Positions 9,674 to 17,555 of a stretch of 64,000 nucleotides of DNA are shown piece by piece (the stretch's first letter is position 1; each line of letters begins with the position of its first letter). This stretch comes from Iamia sp035765045 (GTDB lineage Bacteria; Actinomycetota; Acidimicrobiia; Acidimicrobiales; Iamiaceae). The DNA lies in the NCBI GenBank assembly GCA_035765045.1, contig DASTYI010000034.1, forward strand, positions 19,967 through 83,966. Reading direction: 5' to 3'. The notes under the pieces were generated by a model that was not told the DNA's origin, did no database searches, and was given only the letters and a program-made list of their open reading frames with translations. Both the position numbers and the translations under genes were made by a program.

Positions 9674-10169
9674 CCGTGGCGGTGCGCCCGGCCCGGCCCG
9701 AGGACCACGACGCCTGGTTCGCCCTCTTCGACGCCGTGGCCGCCGAGGGCCGGTGGATCGGGGCCGAGGCGCCGCTCGACCCGGTGTGGGCCCGCCGGTC
9801 CTTCGACCGCGCCCTGACCGGCGAGCGGGCCGGGCTGCTGCTGGCCGAGGACACCGACGGCCTGCTCGTCGGCCACATCGGGCTGACGGTGGCCGCCGGG
9901 TGCGCCGAGATCGGCATGGTCGTCCGGGCCGGGCACCGCCGCCGGGGCATCGGCTCGGCCCTCTGGTCGCCGGGCTCGACTGGTGCCGGGCCCGGCCCGA
10001 CGTCCACAAGGCCACCCTGTCGGTCTGGCCCCACAACACCGCCGCCCTCGCCCTGTACCGGCGGCACGGCTTCGTGGTCGAGGGCCGCCTGGCCCGCCAC
10101 GTCCCCCGCCGCGACGGCACCCTCTGGGACCTCGTCCTCATGGCCCTCCCCCTCGCCCCCGAGCCCTAG
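9670..10169 (+). pseudogene. GNAT acetyltransferase gene with one-base frameshift
   Basis: Translation from the GTG at 9670 gives the first half of a GNAT N-acetyltransferase, including the acetyl-CoA loop GHRRRGIGSAL. After position 9963 the frame turns into arginine/proline-rich shadow. The expected C-terminal half (VAGLDWCRARPDVHK, then NTAALALYRRHGF) continues in the next frame and ends at 10169. The text CTCTGG at 9961-9966 would be CTCCTGG in an intact gene, so one C seems lost. It is either a young pseudogene or a sequencing error in a C-rich spot; it is co-transcribed with the kinase gene before it. Confidence 0.75.
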
Positions 10170-10364
10170 GTGTGCCCCGCCAGGTCGGTGACGCGGTCGA
10201 TGGACGGGCCGCCGATTGGGCCAGTGCAGGCGTGACGGAAGCCGACGTCGGCCCAGCGCTCCTCCCCGACCGTGGTCCGGTAGCCCTTTGCTGTCCCGGT
10301 CCACGCCCTCGTACGGGCCCCTATCGCCTCCCGAGGCCAAGCCTTCCGCCGTGTGGCCTGCTTC

Positions 10365-10733
10365 TCACGCCGAGCCGTCGGAGGGGAGCGCCTCGGGGGC
10401 TGCGGCGTAGAGCACCCGGGCTTCGCGCACGACCTCGACGCGCATCTCCGGGTGCAGCGACCGCTTCGACACGAGGTCGACCTTTCGCCCGAAGATCGCC
10501 GTCAGCTCGTCCTCCAACCGGTTCAGCGTGAAGCCGAGCCCGACCCCGGGCTTGAGCCTGTACAGCAGGTCGACGTCGCTGTCCGCCGCCGCCTCCCCCC
10601 GAGCCACCGACCCGAACACCGCCAGCTCCTCCAGCCCGTACCGCTCGCACACCTCGGTCAGCCGCATCCGATCGACGCTCAGAGCGGGCACGGCCGGATC
10701 AGTGCCCGTCTCATCGCCTCCAGCCGCCGTCAT
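10365..10733 (-). CDS. MNT-domain minimal nucleotidyltransferase
   Basis: The 122-residue protein carries the signature LAVFGSVARGEAAADSDVDL, i.e. GSxxRG plus the DxD metal site of minimal nucleotidyltransferases. Such proteins act as antitoxins in HEPN-MNT pairs, AMPylating the HEPN toxin. No HEPN gene is next to it. Instead its ATG overlaps the stop of the AbiEii-like gene (shared bases 10730-10733), so it is the third gene of that operon. It may be an extra regulator or a second NTase effector of the cassette (inference). The 195-bp stretch on its other side shows no feature. Confidence 0.75.
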   Translation of the reverse strand: MTAAGGDETGTDPAVPALSVDRMRLTEVCERYGLEELAVFGSVARGEAAADSDVDLLYRLKPGVGLGFTLNRLEDELTAIFGRKVDLVSKRSLHPEMRVEVVREARVLYAAAPEALPSDGSA

Positions 10734-11482
10734 CGGTCCGATTCGGCGAGCGCACCGAGGAGCTCACCGAGGACGTCGACGACGTCGTCGGAGCCCACGG
10801 CAGCGACTTCCGCCGCTGGCGACGACCGCAGGGTGGCGGCGGCCTGTTCGAGATCGGCGAGGTCCTCGTGCAGCGCAGCGGCGACCTGGCTCCTCAGGTG
10901 CCACAGCGCTGGGCCAAGGCCGGCGACCACGTCGTCGTGGTGGTCGAGGGCGAGTCGATAGAGATCGAAGAGGTCACCGGGTCGCTTGGTGGCACGACGC
11001 TGGGGGCGACCGAAGCGGAGGGCGTGGGTCTTGCAGGCGACGAGCGCGGCGGGCGTGGCGACACGGATCGTCGCGGTCACTCCTGCCGAGGCGACCACGA
11101 GCGGGGTGGCCGCCTCGTAGGCGTAGCGATGGGCGCAGACGAAGAGTCGATCGCCGGGGTCGGGCGCCACATCCTCGACGACAGCCGGGAGGGGCTGGGT
11201 GTCGATCACGTCGAGCTTGGTGCCGTCGATGACGATGCCGGCGGCATCACCCGATGGCTCGGCGACCCCGGCGGTCACGAGGGTTGCAGCGGTGTCTTCA
11301 TTGGGATTGTCGAAGACGCCGTCGAGGTCGTTGGTGACGCGGTGCCCGCCTCCGAGGCGGACCATGACGGCGAGGCCGCCGACGAGGGCGAAGTCGAAAC
11401 CCTCGAGCCGCATGATGGCGGCGAGGAGGTCGCCGGCTGCGCCTTCGAGGGCGACGACGTCGAGATCACCAGGGTCGGTCAC
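10730..11482 (-). CDS. AbiEii-like nucleotidyltransferase, putative type IV toxin
   Basis: This protein of about 250 residues matches the AbiEii/AbiGii nucleotidyltransferase pattern: ALVGGLAVMVR, then TNDLDGVF with the metal-binding aspartate, then KTHALRFGR and KRPGDLFDLYRL in the helical part. Known family members are toxins that transfer nucleotides to RNA targets and give abortive infection. The GTG at 11482 is the likely start; it lies 17 bp inside the end of the upstream gene in another frame, implying translational coupling. The frame stays open further upstream, but that extension is shadow of the antitoxin gene. Confidence 0.75.
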   Translation of the reverse strand: MTDPGDLDVVALEGAAGDLLAAIMRLEGFDFALVGGLAVMVRLGGGHRVTNDLDGVFDNPNEDTAATLVTAGVAEPSGDAAGIVIDGTKLDVIDTQPLPAVVEDVAPDPGDRLFVCAHRYAYEAATPLVVASAGVTATIRVATPAALVACKTHALRFGRPQRRATKRPGDLFDLYRLALDHHDDVVAGLGPALWHLRSQVAAALHEDLADLEQAAATLRSSPAAEVAAVGSDDVVDVLGELLGALAESDR

Positions 11483-12383
11483 GGAGGTCCCAGTCTCGGA
11501 CGATCTCGGCCCCACGAGCCGTGTCGCCGGCGAGGGTGAGGGCGACGACCACAGGATGGGCGGCGGGGTGGCCGTCGACCTCGCTGCCGTCGGCCGAAGC
11601 TGTTGTCGCCACTGGACTCGGCGCCAGGGCGAGGCGGGCCACCGCGGCCGACGGCGTGGGAGCGACCCCCGCCGTTCGGCTGAGCCGCCGGACGGTGGCC
11701 GGATCGGCGGCGAGCAGCTCGACCGTCCCACCGGAGCCGCCGACCGGCGCCCCGAGCGCGGCCGCCGCCTGATCACCGACGACGACTACGTCCGACCTGG
11801 CGGAGGGCATCGAAGCGAGAGGCACCCAGTCGGGCCGCCAGCCGTCCACCACCGCCCAGAACAGTCCGGGCACCGCCGCTCGTCGGTCGCGGGTCAACAG
11901 GCCAGCCTCGACGAGCCGACGAACGGCGAGGGACACGCCCCCCGGGCTGGCACCGACCTCACGGGCCAGCGCCCGGACCCCACCCATCGGCTCCGGATAC
12001 GCCAGCAGCGCCGACAGCGCGACCGCCGAGACGACCGCCCCGGCGAGCGGATCGGTGACCTGCCGGACCCGAGCCGGGAGAACCGGTGGCACGTCGACGT
12101 CGAGCCACGTACCCCCGTGACGGAGCTTCAGGTGCCCCCGCCGATCCAGCCACCCGGCCCCGAGCGCATCGAGACGAGCACGCTCGTTGGCCACGATCCG
12201 ATCGGCGACCACGACCTCTCCCGGCGCGCCCGTCGCGTGCGACGGGCGCACGACCCTCAGCTCGACGTCGTCGCCACTGGCGAGGGTGGCATGCACCGTG
12301 TCGACCTCGACGCGTCCCGCCGTCGCAGCGCCAACCGCCAAGAGACTGTCGAGGAGCGCGTCGACATCATCACCCGAGTCCAT
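11466..12383 (-). CDS. AbiEi-like winged-helix antitoxin/repressor
   Basis: The 305-residue protein has a winged-helix segment near residues 130-165 (VRALAREVGASPGGVSLAV and RRLVEAGLL) and a C-terminal mixed alpha/beta part. It precedes and overlaps the AbiEii-like toxin gene. In type IV AbiE systems the AbiEi antitoxin binds its own promoter and represses the operon. The palindrome at 12401-12418, just in front of this gene, fits that role. No ribosome site precedes the ATG; a TAGACT box ends 6 nt before it, so the mRNA is probably leaderless. The helix-turn-helix is more central than in typical AbiEi proteins, so the exact subfamily is uncertain. Confidence 0.65.
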   Translation of the reverse strand: MDSGDDVDALLDSLLAVGAATAGRVEVDTVHATLASGDDVELRVVRPSHATGAPGEVVVADRIVANERARLDALGAGWLDRRGHLKLRHGGTWLDVDVPPVLPARVRQVTDPLAGAVVSAVALSALLAYPEPMGGVRALAREVGASPGGVSLAVRRLVEAGLLTRDRRAAVPGLFWAVVDGWRPDWVPLASMPSARSDVVVVGDQAAAALGAPVGGSGGTVELLAADPATVRRLSRTAGVAPTPSAAVARLALAPSPVATTASADGSEVDGHPAAHPVVVALTLAGDTARGAEIVRDWDLRDRPW

Positions 12384-12389
12384 CCGCGC

Positions 12390-12418
12390 AGTCTATTGCT
12401 GTTTGATCCAGATCAAAC
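12390..12418 (-). promoter_or_regulatory. Leaderless promoter with palindromic operator of the AbiE-like operon
   Basis: On the minus strand a -10 box TAGACT (12390-12395) ends 6 nt before the ATG, the usual spacing for leaderless actinobacterial mRNAs. Just upstream is the perfect palindrome GTTTGATC-CA-GATCAAAC (plus-strand reading, 12401-12418). It covers the spacer and the -35-like TTTGAT, so a bound repressor would block polymerase. This fits autoregulation by the AbiEi-like protein. Confidence 0.6.
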
Positions 12419-12973
12419 ACTAAACCCCTCCTCCGAGGCACCCTGTCGAGCCGCCCACCGCTCGATCTCGGGCCAGAGCCACACGTGGGCACGCCTCAAC
12501 TCAACCAGGGGGCAGGGAAGTCGACGCCCACGAAAGCCGCACCGCCGCAACGCCTTCCGCCGAAGAGGACCCTCTGGACAGGCTCGTGGCGCGGAGGGCC
12601 TCGACCCCCCAACCTTCAGATCCGTAGGCCCATCCGACCGGTCCAGCAGGTGGTGTCGAGTGCCATCGTACCTGGTCAGGTCCGGTGCGCAATCCGGCAG
12701 ATGCTGTCGAGTTCAGCCTCGTGCTGGCCAGTGGAATGCCAATCAGAAGGCCAACGTGATCCTGCTAGGAAGCCTCCTAACACGCTGGGCTGCCACCGTG
12801 CCGGTTGCCGCCCAACCGAGGAACTCGAGCCGGGTTCAGAGGCCGAAACTCGAGGCTGCGACGAGCGACGACCGTCAAGGCCTGGCGTCCATATGGGCTT
12901 CCAACTTCGCCGATTCCCGCACGGCGGATTGGCGCGCCTTCCGCCCGGGACTCCCGCGAGGGGCCGACGCCGA
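12419..12973. other. Non-coding 555-bp stretch at element end
   Basis: I find no convincing gene here. The open frames are proline/arginine-rich without recognisable motifs, and base composition is lower in GC than the host DNA. The stretch holds the tRNA-like attachment-site copy at 12592-12627. The part from 12628 to 12973 is inside the element and looks like worn-out junction sequence. Confidence 0.5.
12592..12627 (-). repeat. Distal attachment-site copy (tRNA-Arg 3' fragment)
   Basis: This segment aligns without gaps to 39553-39588 of tRNA-Arg, with mismatches at three places (12599, 12605 and 12618). It covers the anticodon-side stem, variable region and T arm but not the full acceptor stem. 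It cannot make a working tRNA. It is best read as the far att site of the island. Confidence 0.65.
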
Positions 12974-15073
12974 CTAAGCCAGTACCAGGTCGAGAGCGGC
13001 TGAAGGCAAAGGGATGACCTCGGCCCGTCGAAGCCGTTCGAGGATCTGTTCGTTGACCGGGCGACGAAGCCACTCGTTCTCCATCTCGAGGCGTCGCAGA
13101 CTCACAGGTAGGCGTCTCTGGAACTCGCTCATCTCCGTCTCGTCGAGATCGATCGCCGCGAGGCCCGGGGCGAGGCTGGCGCAGTCGGGGATCGCAGACG
13201 TATCGAGTGGATCGTCGACTACGAGCGTGAAGTCGCCGCACCGACGGGGGTCAGAGCCGGCCCAGGTTGCGACCAGCTGGTTCAGGAGCGTGCCGCCGAA
13301 GGTCAGGTAGGTGTGGCCTCGATCGGAGGCCCGCGATGGCAGCACGTCGTCCTGGGCGAGGGGACGCAGGCTCGCCAACCGAGTCCGGAGGCCGTCAGCC
13401 CGCCCGCTCGGGTACACCTCGGCGCCGACATCGCCGGCGGCGAGCAGTACGCGGATCTGCTCGATGAGCGCAGCGTCGAGCGGGGCGCCCCGGCGGCCGA
13501 ACTTCAGCTCGACGTCGGGACGACGAGTAGTGGAGCGGACCCGAATCGTGCCCGCCACGAATCCTTCGACCTCCCAACGTCTCCCGGAGAAGGCGAACAC
13601 CCTCCCCTCCTGCAATCGCAGCAGGTTCGTCGCAGGCACATGGCCGAGGGTGGCATTTCCATGGACCAGTTCGATCTCACGCGAGCTGAGCGGCATGTTC
13701 GACCAGATCTGAAGGAGGCTGCGCAGCTCCCAGAGCCCTTCGGCGGCCCCGTACCGGCGATGCACCGGGTGGCGCTTGAGGACCTCACCTGCGACCAGCT
13801 CCTCCAGGATCTCCTCGACGACATCTGCGTGGAGGTGAGGCCAGGGTTCGGTGATCTCGAGGAAGTGGTTGATGCCGGTGAAGGCGCCGCCCGCTCCGTC
13901 GACGGCGGACACGAACTGCTGCGCCGCGGCGCCGTAGAGATCGAACGGGAGGGCCCAGTCCAGGGCCCCGGAGTCGATCTGCTGCAGTAGAGCCTGGAAG
14001 GTCACCAGATGCCGGAGCCCGAGCACATCATCGGGCCGAGGGGCGGGCACGACGCAGAGAGCCTGCACCGTCTGGCTTCGCCGGTTGCCACGGCCGCACC
14101 GCTGCAGGAACGACTGCCAGTCCGCAGGAGCGCCGTAGAGCACGACAAGGGTGACGTCGCCGATGTCGATGCCCAGTTCGAGGGTCGAGGTCGCCACGCA
14201 CACGGCACGGTCCGACCTCTCGAACTCGTGCTCGACGCGCTCGCGCGCCTCCTTGGTGAGCGACGAGTGATGGGAGAACACAGCCTCGCCGAAGCCGGCG
14301 CCGTCCCGGATCGCGTCAGCGAGGACGTCGCACTCCCGTCGGCTGTTGACGAAGACCAACACCTTCTCCGTCTCACCGCCGAGTCGCGCGAGGCGCTCGG
14401 CGAGCTCGGCGTGGGTGACGTCGATGCGAATCCGTCGTATGAGGGTGCGGGGCGGATCGGCGTCGTCGATCACCTCGGGGTCGGTTCCGGGGCGGAAGAA
14501 GTGCCAGACGGCGAGTGGATCGGCGACCGTCGCCGACAATCCGACGGTCTGGAGCCGGCGCTCGACGAGCAGCTCCAAGCGATGGAGCGCGATGCCGAGC
14601 TGGAGCCCGCGCTGGGTGTTGGCGAGGAGGTGGATCTCGTCGAGCACGATGGCGCGGGCCCCTAGGAGTCGCGGCTCGCGAACGCTTGTCATCACGTCCA
14701 GCGACTCGGGCGTGGTGATGAGGACACCTGGGCACGATGCGCGGGCGAGGTCCTTGCGTTCTCCGTGCCGGACTCCGACGTCCAGCCCGAGGTTCTCGTA
14801 GACGGGCTCGAGTCGGCGTGCGAGGTCGTTGGCGAGTGCGCGGGTGGGCGAGATGTAGAGGATGACGACGGTCTCGCCCGCATCCAGGTCGTCGAGGTAT
14901 CGCTCCGTAAGCGGCGCAGCGGCAGCCTCGGTCTTCCCCGAACCCGTTCCGGCTCGGATGAGCACGTCCGTACCGGCCAGCACCGGCGCCATCGCCTGCT
15001 CCTGGACGGACTTCAGACGCCCCCCGAACTGACCGAAGAAGGCCCGACCCACGCGGATGCCGAGGGCACTCAT
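12974..15073 (-). CDS. Lhr/BrxHI-like superfamily 2 DNA helicase
   Basis: The 699-residue protein has a full set of SF2 motifs: AGTGSGKTEA near residue 41, DEIH near 145, SATVAD, then STLELGIDIGDV and the arginine finger block QRCGRGNRR near 328. About 300 residues of C-terminal region follow. Length and motif order resemble BrxHI of type 2 BREX and the helicase of Shango rather than RecG or UvrB. It is the last gene of a four-gene operon and overlaps the preceding ATPase gene by ATGA. It probably acts as the DNA motor of this module, recruited by the ATPases (inference). Confidence 0.8.
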   Translation of the reverse strand: MSALGIRVGRAFFGQFGGRLKSVQEQAMAPVLAGTDVLIRAGTGSGKTEAAAAPLTERYLDDLDAGETVVILYISPTRALANDLARRLEPVYENLGLDVGVRHGERKDLARASCPGVLITTPESLDVMTSVREPRLLGARAIVLDEIHLLANTQRGLQLGIALHRLELLVERRLQTVGLSATVADPLAVWHFFRPGTDPEVIDDADPPRTLIRRIRIDVTHAELAERLARLGGETEKVLVFVNSRRECDVLADAIRDGAGFGEAVFSHHSSLTKEARERVEHEFERSDRAVCVATSTLELGIDIGDVTLVVLYGAPADWQSFLQRCGRGNRRSQTVQALCVVPAPRPDDVLGLRHLVTFQALLQQIDSGALDWALPFDLYGAAAQQFVSAVDGAGGAFTGINHFLEITEPWPHLHADVVEEILEELVAGEVLKRHPVHRRYGAAEGLWELRSLLQIWSNMPLSSREIELVHGNATLGHVPATNLLRLQEGRVFAFSGRRWEVEGFVAGTIRVRSTTRRPDVELKFGRRGAPLDAALIEQIRVLLAAGDVGAEVYPSGRADGLRTRLASLRPLAQDDVLPSRASDRGHTYLTFGGTLLNQLVATWAGSDPRRCGDFTLVVDDPLDTSAIPDCASLAPGLAAIDLDETEMSEFQRRLPVSLRRLEMENEWLRRPVNEQILERLRRAEVIPLPSAALDLVLA

Positions 15074-16284
15074 TCGTCGATGCGCTCGTCCAACGCGACG
15101 ACGATGCCCTGGATCGCCTGCCGGATCTGGTCAGCGCTCCTGCGACGGTAGAGCCTCTCGACGAGAGCCTCGAGCTCGCGGTCGGTGTACCGGCCCTGAG
15201 CCTCCCACTCGTAGGCGCAGCCGTGGGTGGTCCGGATCGACTCGGCCAGGCCCACGAGGTCCCGCTTGCGGATCGGTGATACCTCGAATCGAGCGAGGTC
15301 GTTGAACCGCTCCACGGGGAACTCGTAGAGCATCTTGGAGTAGATGCGGTCGCGACACTTCTCGGCGAAGTCGGGCGTGACTGCAAAGTAGCTCATCCCA
15401 CCGAACCTCTCGCCCGAGAACAGGCGGAAGAGGTTGACGAACGCGTCCTGCTCGAGGCCGATGTTGTTCATGTTCTGGATCACGTCCTCGAACTCATCGA
15501 AGAGCAGGACGAGGCCGCGGCGTCCGCAGAGCCGGGAGAGCACGTCGAGATCCGACAACACCGACCACGCCTGTGCGTGACCGTGCTTGCGGAAGTGGAA
15601 CACACCCTCACTGAACATGGTGCGATCCGGCCGCGGATCGCGCACCGCTGGTCGGAGGCCGGCGACGAGTTGGCGGTACATCTCGCCTGGGGTGCTCTCA
15701 TAGCTCCACGGCGAGGACAGCCAGTCCTTGACCAGGTCGCGAGTGGCATCGGTCGAGGCGTGGATCCACGCCCGGAGGGCGACCCACAGGCCCGGCGACT
15801 TCAGCTCGTCGGACATGTCCCACCGCCCCCCGGCGGAGATGCGTTCGTGCACGTCTCGCTGCCGTGCGTTCAGGAGGGTGGGGTCGCATGCTGCGAACGC
15901 GTCGAACAGCGTCCACGCTCCCTTGCCGCTGCTGTGGTCCACCTCGAGCTCGCGCATGACGGCGGCGGCGACCTGGTCCATCCGGTTGAAGCGGACGTTC
16001 GACCTCGAGTCGACCGTGACCAGCGCGACCGCAAACCCCTCGTCGAGGGCGAGCTCGCGGATCAGGCGGAGCAAGTGCGTCTTGCCGGCGCCGTAGTTCG
16101 CCTGGACGAGCAACGCCTCGCCGCGATGCTCGTTGGGCCGGCGAAGAGTCTCCTCCAGACGCTGGATCTCACTGGCGCGACCGACCGTGAAGCGGCGTAG
16201 GTGTCCGACTGGCGGGATGCCGGTGCGCAACGACTCGATCGCCTTTTCGGCCTCTGAGCGAGACATCCCCTCCCCCCGTCCCAT
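15070..16284 (-). CDS. DUF2791/BrxD-like P-loop ATPase A
   Basis: This protein of about 404 residues has Walker A ANYGAGKTHLLRLI near residue 65 and Walker B LVLLFDEFEDVIQ near residue 261. These are typical of the BREX ATP-binding family (DUF2791; BrxC, BrxD and relatives). An N-terminal block RTGIPPVGHLRRFTVGRASE precedes the P-loop, as in BrxD. The start at 16284 is chosen because it shares TGATG with the stop of the gene before it; an in-frame ATG at 16266 is possible. Its own stop overlaps the helicase start. A role as AAA-type clamp or loader for the helicase is inferred from BrxD-BrxHI pairing. Confidence 0.75.
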   Translation of the reverse strand: MGRGEGMSRSEAEKAIESLRTGIPPVGHLRRFTVGRASEIQRLEETLRRPNEHRGEALLVQANYGAGKTHLLRLIRELALDEGFAVALVTVDSRSNVRFNRMDQVAAAVMRELEVDHSSGKGAWTLFDAFAACDPTLLNARQRDVHERISAGGRWDMSDELKSPGLWVALRAWIHASTDATRDLVKDWLSSPWSYESTPGEMYRQLVAGLRPAVRDPRPDRTMFSEGVFHFRKHGHAQAWSVLSDLDVLSRLCGRRGLVLLFDEFEDVIQNMNNIGLEQDAFVNLFRLFSGERFGGMSYFAVTPDFAEKCRDRIYSKMLYEFPVERFNDLARFEVSPIRKRDLVGLAESIRTTHGCAYEWEAQGRYTDRELEALVERLYRRRSADQIRQAIQGIVVALDERIDE

Positions 16285-17555
16285 CAGTCGTCGCCCATCC
16301 GTTCCAGCGCGCTGAGCGTCTCGCGGTAGGAGGCTTCGGGCTCGAGCAGCTCCACCCCCTCGAGACTGTTGTCGAGCAACTTGGTGGTCTCCTTGATGAC
16401 GACGCGCCACCGGCTCGTCGCGTGGTATGGGCCGTGCTCCTCGGCGATGGTCCGGATGCGGCGACGCAGCTCAGCGACCGGGAGCAGGGCATCGCGCTCC
16501 TCCGGGTAGGCGATCTCGTACAGCTCTCGGATCTTCTCGGCAGCGTCCTCGTACACGACGGGCTCGTTCGCGTGAGCGTCGAGGTTCCAGACCTTGTCCA
16601 GTGCCTTAGGTCGGTGGTCCGGCACGTTGCCGATGCGCGCTGCGAGGGCTCCGTAGATCACCACGCCCGTCTTGGGATCGGTGAAGAACTCGGGGACCGC
16701 GGCATAGATCAAGAAGAGCCCTGGCACTTCCCCTGTTTCGTTGAGTAGATGGAGGAGGTTGTTGTGGGCTTGCTTGAGGCTTGACCGCGACATCGTGGAA
16801 TGCGTCATTTCTGACTCGTCGAACAGCACGAGCAGGCCCTTGTAGCCGAGCAGCTGTATCAGCGCAGTGAGGGAGGTGAGGATGGTCCGGGCGTTCTCCT
16901 TGCCCACGACCTTCTGGACGCCGAATTCCTTGCGCATCGTGGGCCGGTGAGCCTCGCCGGCGAACCACTGCAGAAGGAGGCCCCGACGCTCCTCGAGAAC
17001 AACCTCGTCGACGCTCTCGCCTGTGAAGGTGTCCCAGTAGGCCCGCACCACGCGCTTGACGTCGATGTCGATCGATGCGTCGGCAAAGAGGCGTTCGCTC
17101 ATCCGCTGCGCAGCAGACGGGAGATCGCCACCCTCACCTGCCTCACGCTCGAGCACCGCCCGCAGGACGTCACCGAAGGGTGCGCTCGACGGGGAGCTCG
17201 TCGAGGGGGCGGGCGGCGCGATGTTCCGGATGATCGAGAACAGCACGAGCTCGAACCTGTTGAATGGCGTCTCCTGCGCACTGAGCTCGACGCTCGACAC
17301 CAGCCATCGCTCGTCGAACGCAACCTCGGTAAGGAGGCGAAAGAAGTGGGTCTTGCCCGATCCCCACGAGCCGTGGACGAAGCGAACCTTGCCGGCAACC
17401 GGCTCGGGAGCCAGATGTCGCCGACGGACGACCCCGAGGAACTCATCCATCCCCGACGAGTAGGCGCTCGCCGAGTGCTGCGGTGGGGTTCCTCCACGCA
17501 GCTGCTCGATGATCGTGTCCGCCTCCCGGCGGCTGACCGTTGCTGATGACGTCAT
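16284..17555 (-). CDS. DUF2791-like P-loop ATPase B
   Basis: This 423-residue protein is a second ATPase of the same broad family but clearly different from its neighbour. Walker A is SWGSGKTHFFRLL near residue 67 and Walker B is LVLFDESEMTH near residue 243, with DESE instead of DEFE. The N-terminal block LRGGTPPQHSA resembles that of ATPase A, so the two probably arose by an old duplication. They may form a mixed ring. It overlaps the upstream gene by ATGA and the downstream gene by one base (TGATG), so expression must be tightly matched. Confidence 0.75.
   Translation of the reverse strand: MTSSATVSRREADTIIEQLRGGTPPQHSASAYSSGMDEFLGVVRRRHLAPEPVAGKVRFVHGSWGSGKTHFFRLLTEVAFDERWLVSSVELSAQETPFNRFELVLFSIIRNIAPPAPSTSSPSSAPFGDVLRAVLEREAGEGGDLPSAAQRMSERLFADASIDIDVKRVVRAYWDTFTGESVDEVVLEERRGLLLQWFAGEAHRPTMRKEFGVQKVVGKENARTILTSLTALIQLLGYKGLLVLFDESEMTHSTMSRSSLKQAHNNLLHLLNETGEVPGLFLIYAAVPEFFTDPKTGVVIYGALAARIGNVPDHRPKALDKVWNLDAHANEPVVYEDAAEKIRELYEIAYPEERDALLPVAELRRRIRTIAEEHGPYHATSRWRVVIKETTKLLDNSLEGVELLEPEASYRETLSALERMGDD

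Noticed and set aside
6536..10141. Minus-strand open frame of 1,201 codons over the regulator and kinase genes
   Set aside because: No domain in its translation, while the plus-strand frames hold TetR, APH and GNAT motifs.
9670..10169. Programmed ribosomal frameshift in the GNAT gene
   Set aside because: There is no slippery heptamer or downstream pseudoknot, and GNAT genes are not known to use one; a lost base explains it.
10365..10733. HEPN-MNT toxin-antitoxin pair
   Set aside because: The neighbouring protein is an AbiEii-type nucleotidyltransferase, not a HEPN protein, and no RxxxxH motif is seen.
12592..12627. A second functional tRNA gene
   Set aside because: Only the 3' half is present and the T loop is altered; no acceptor or D arm is found.
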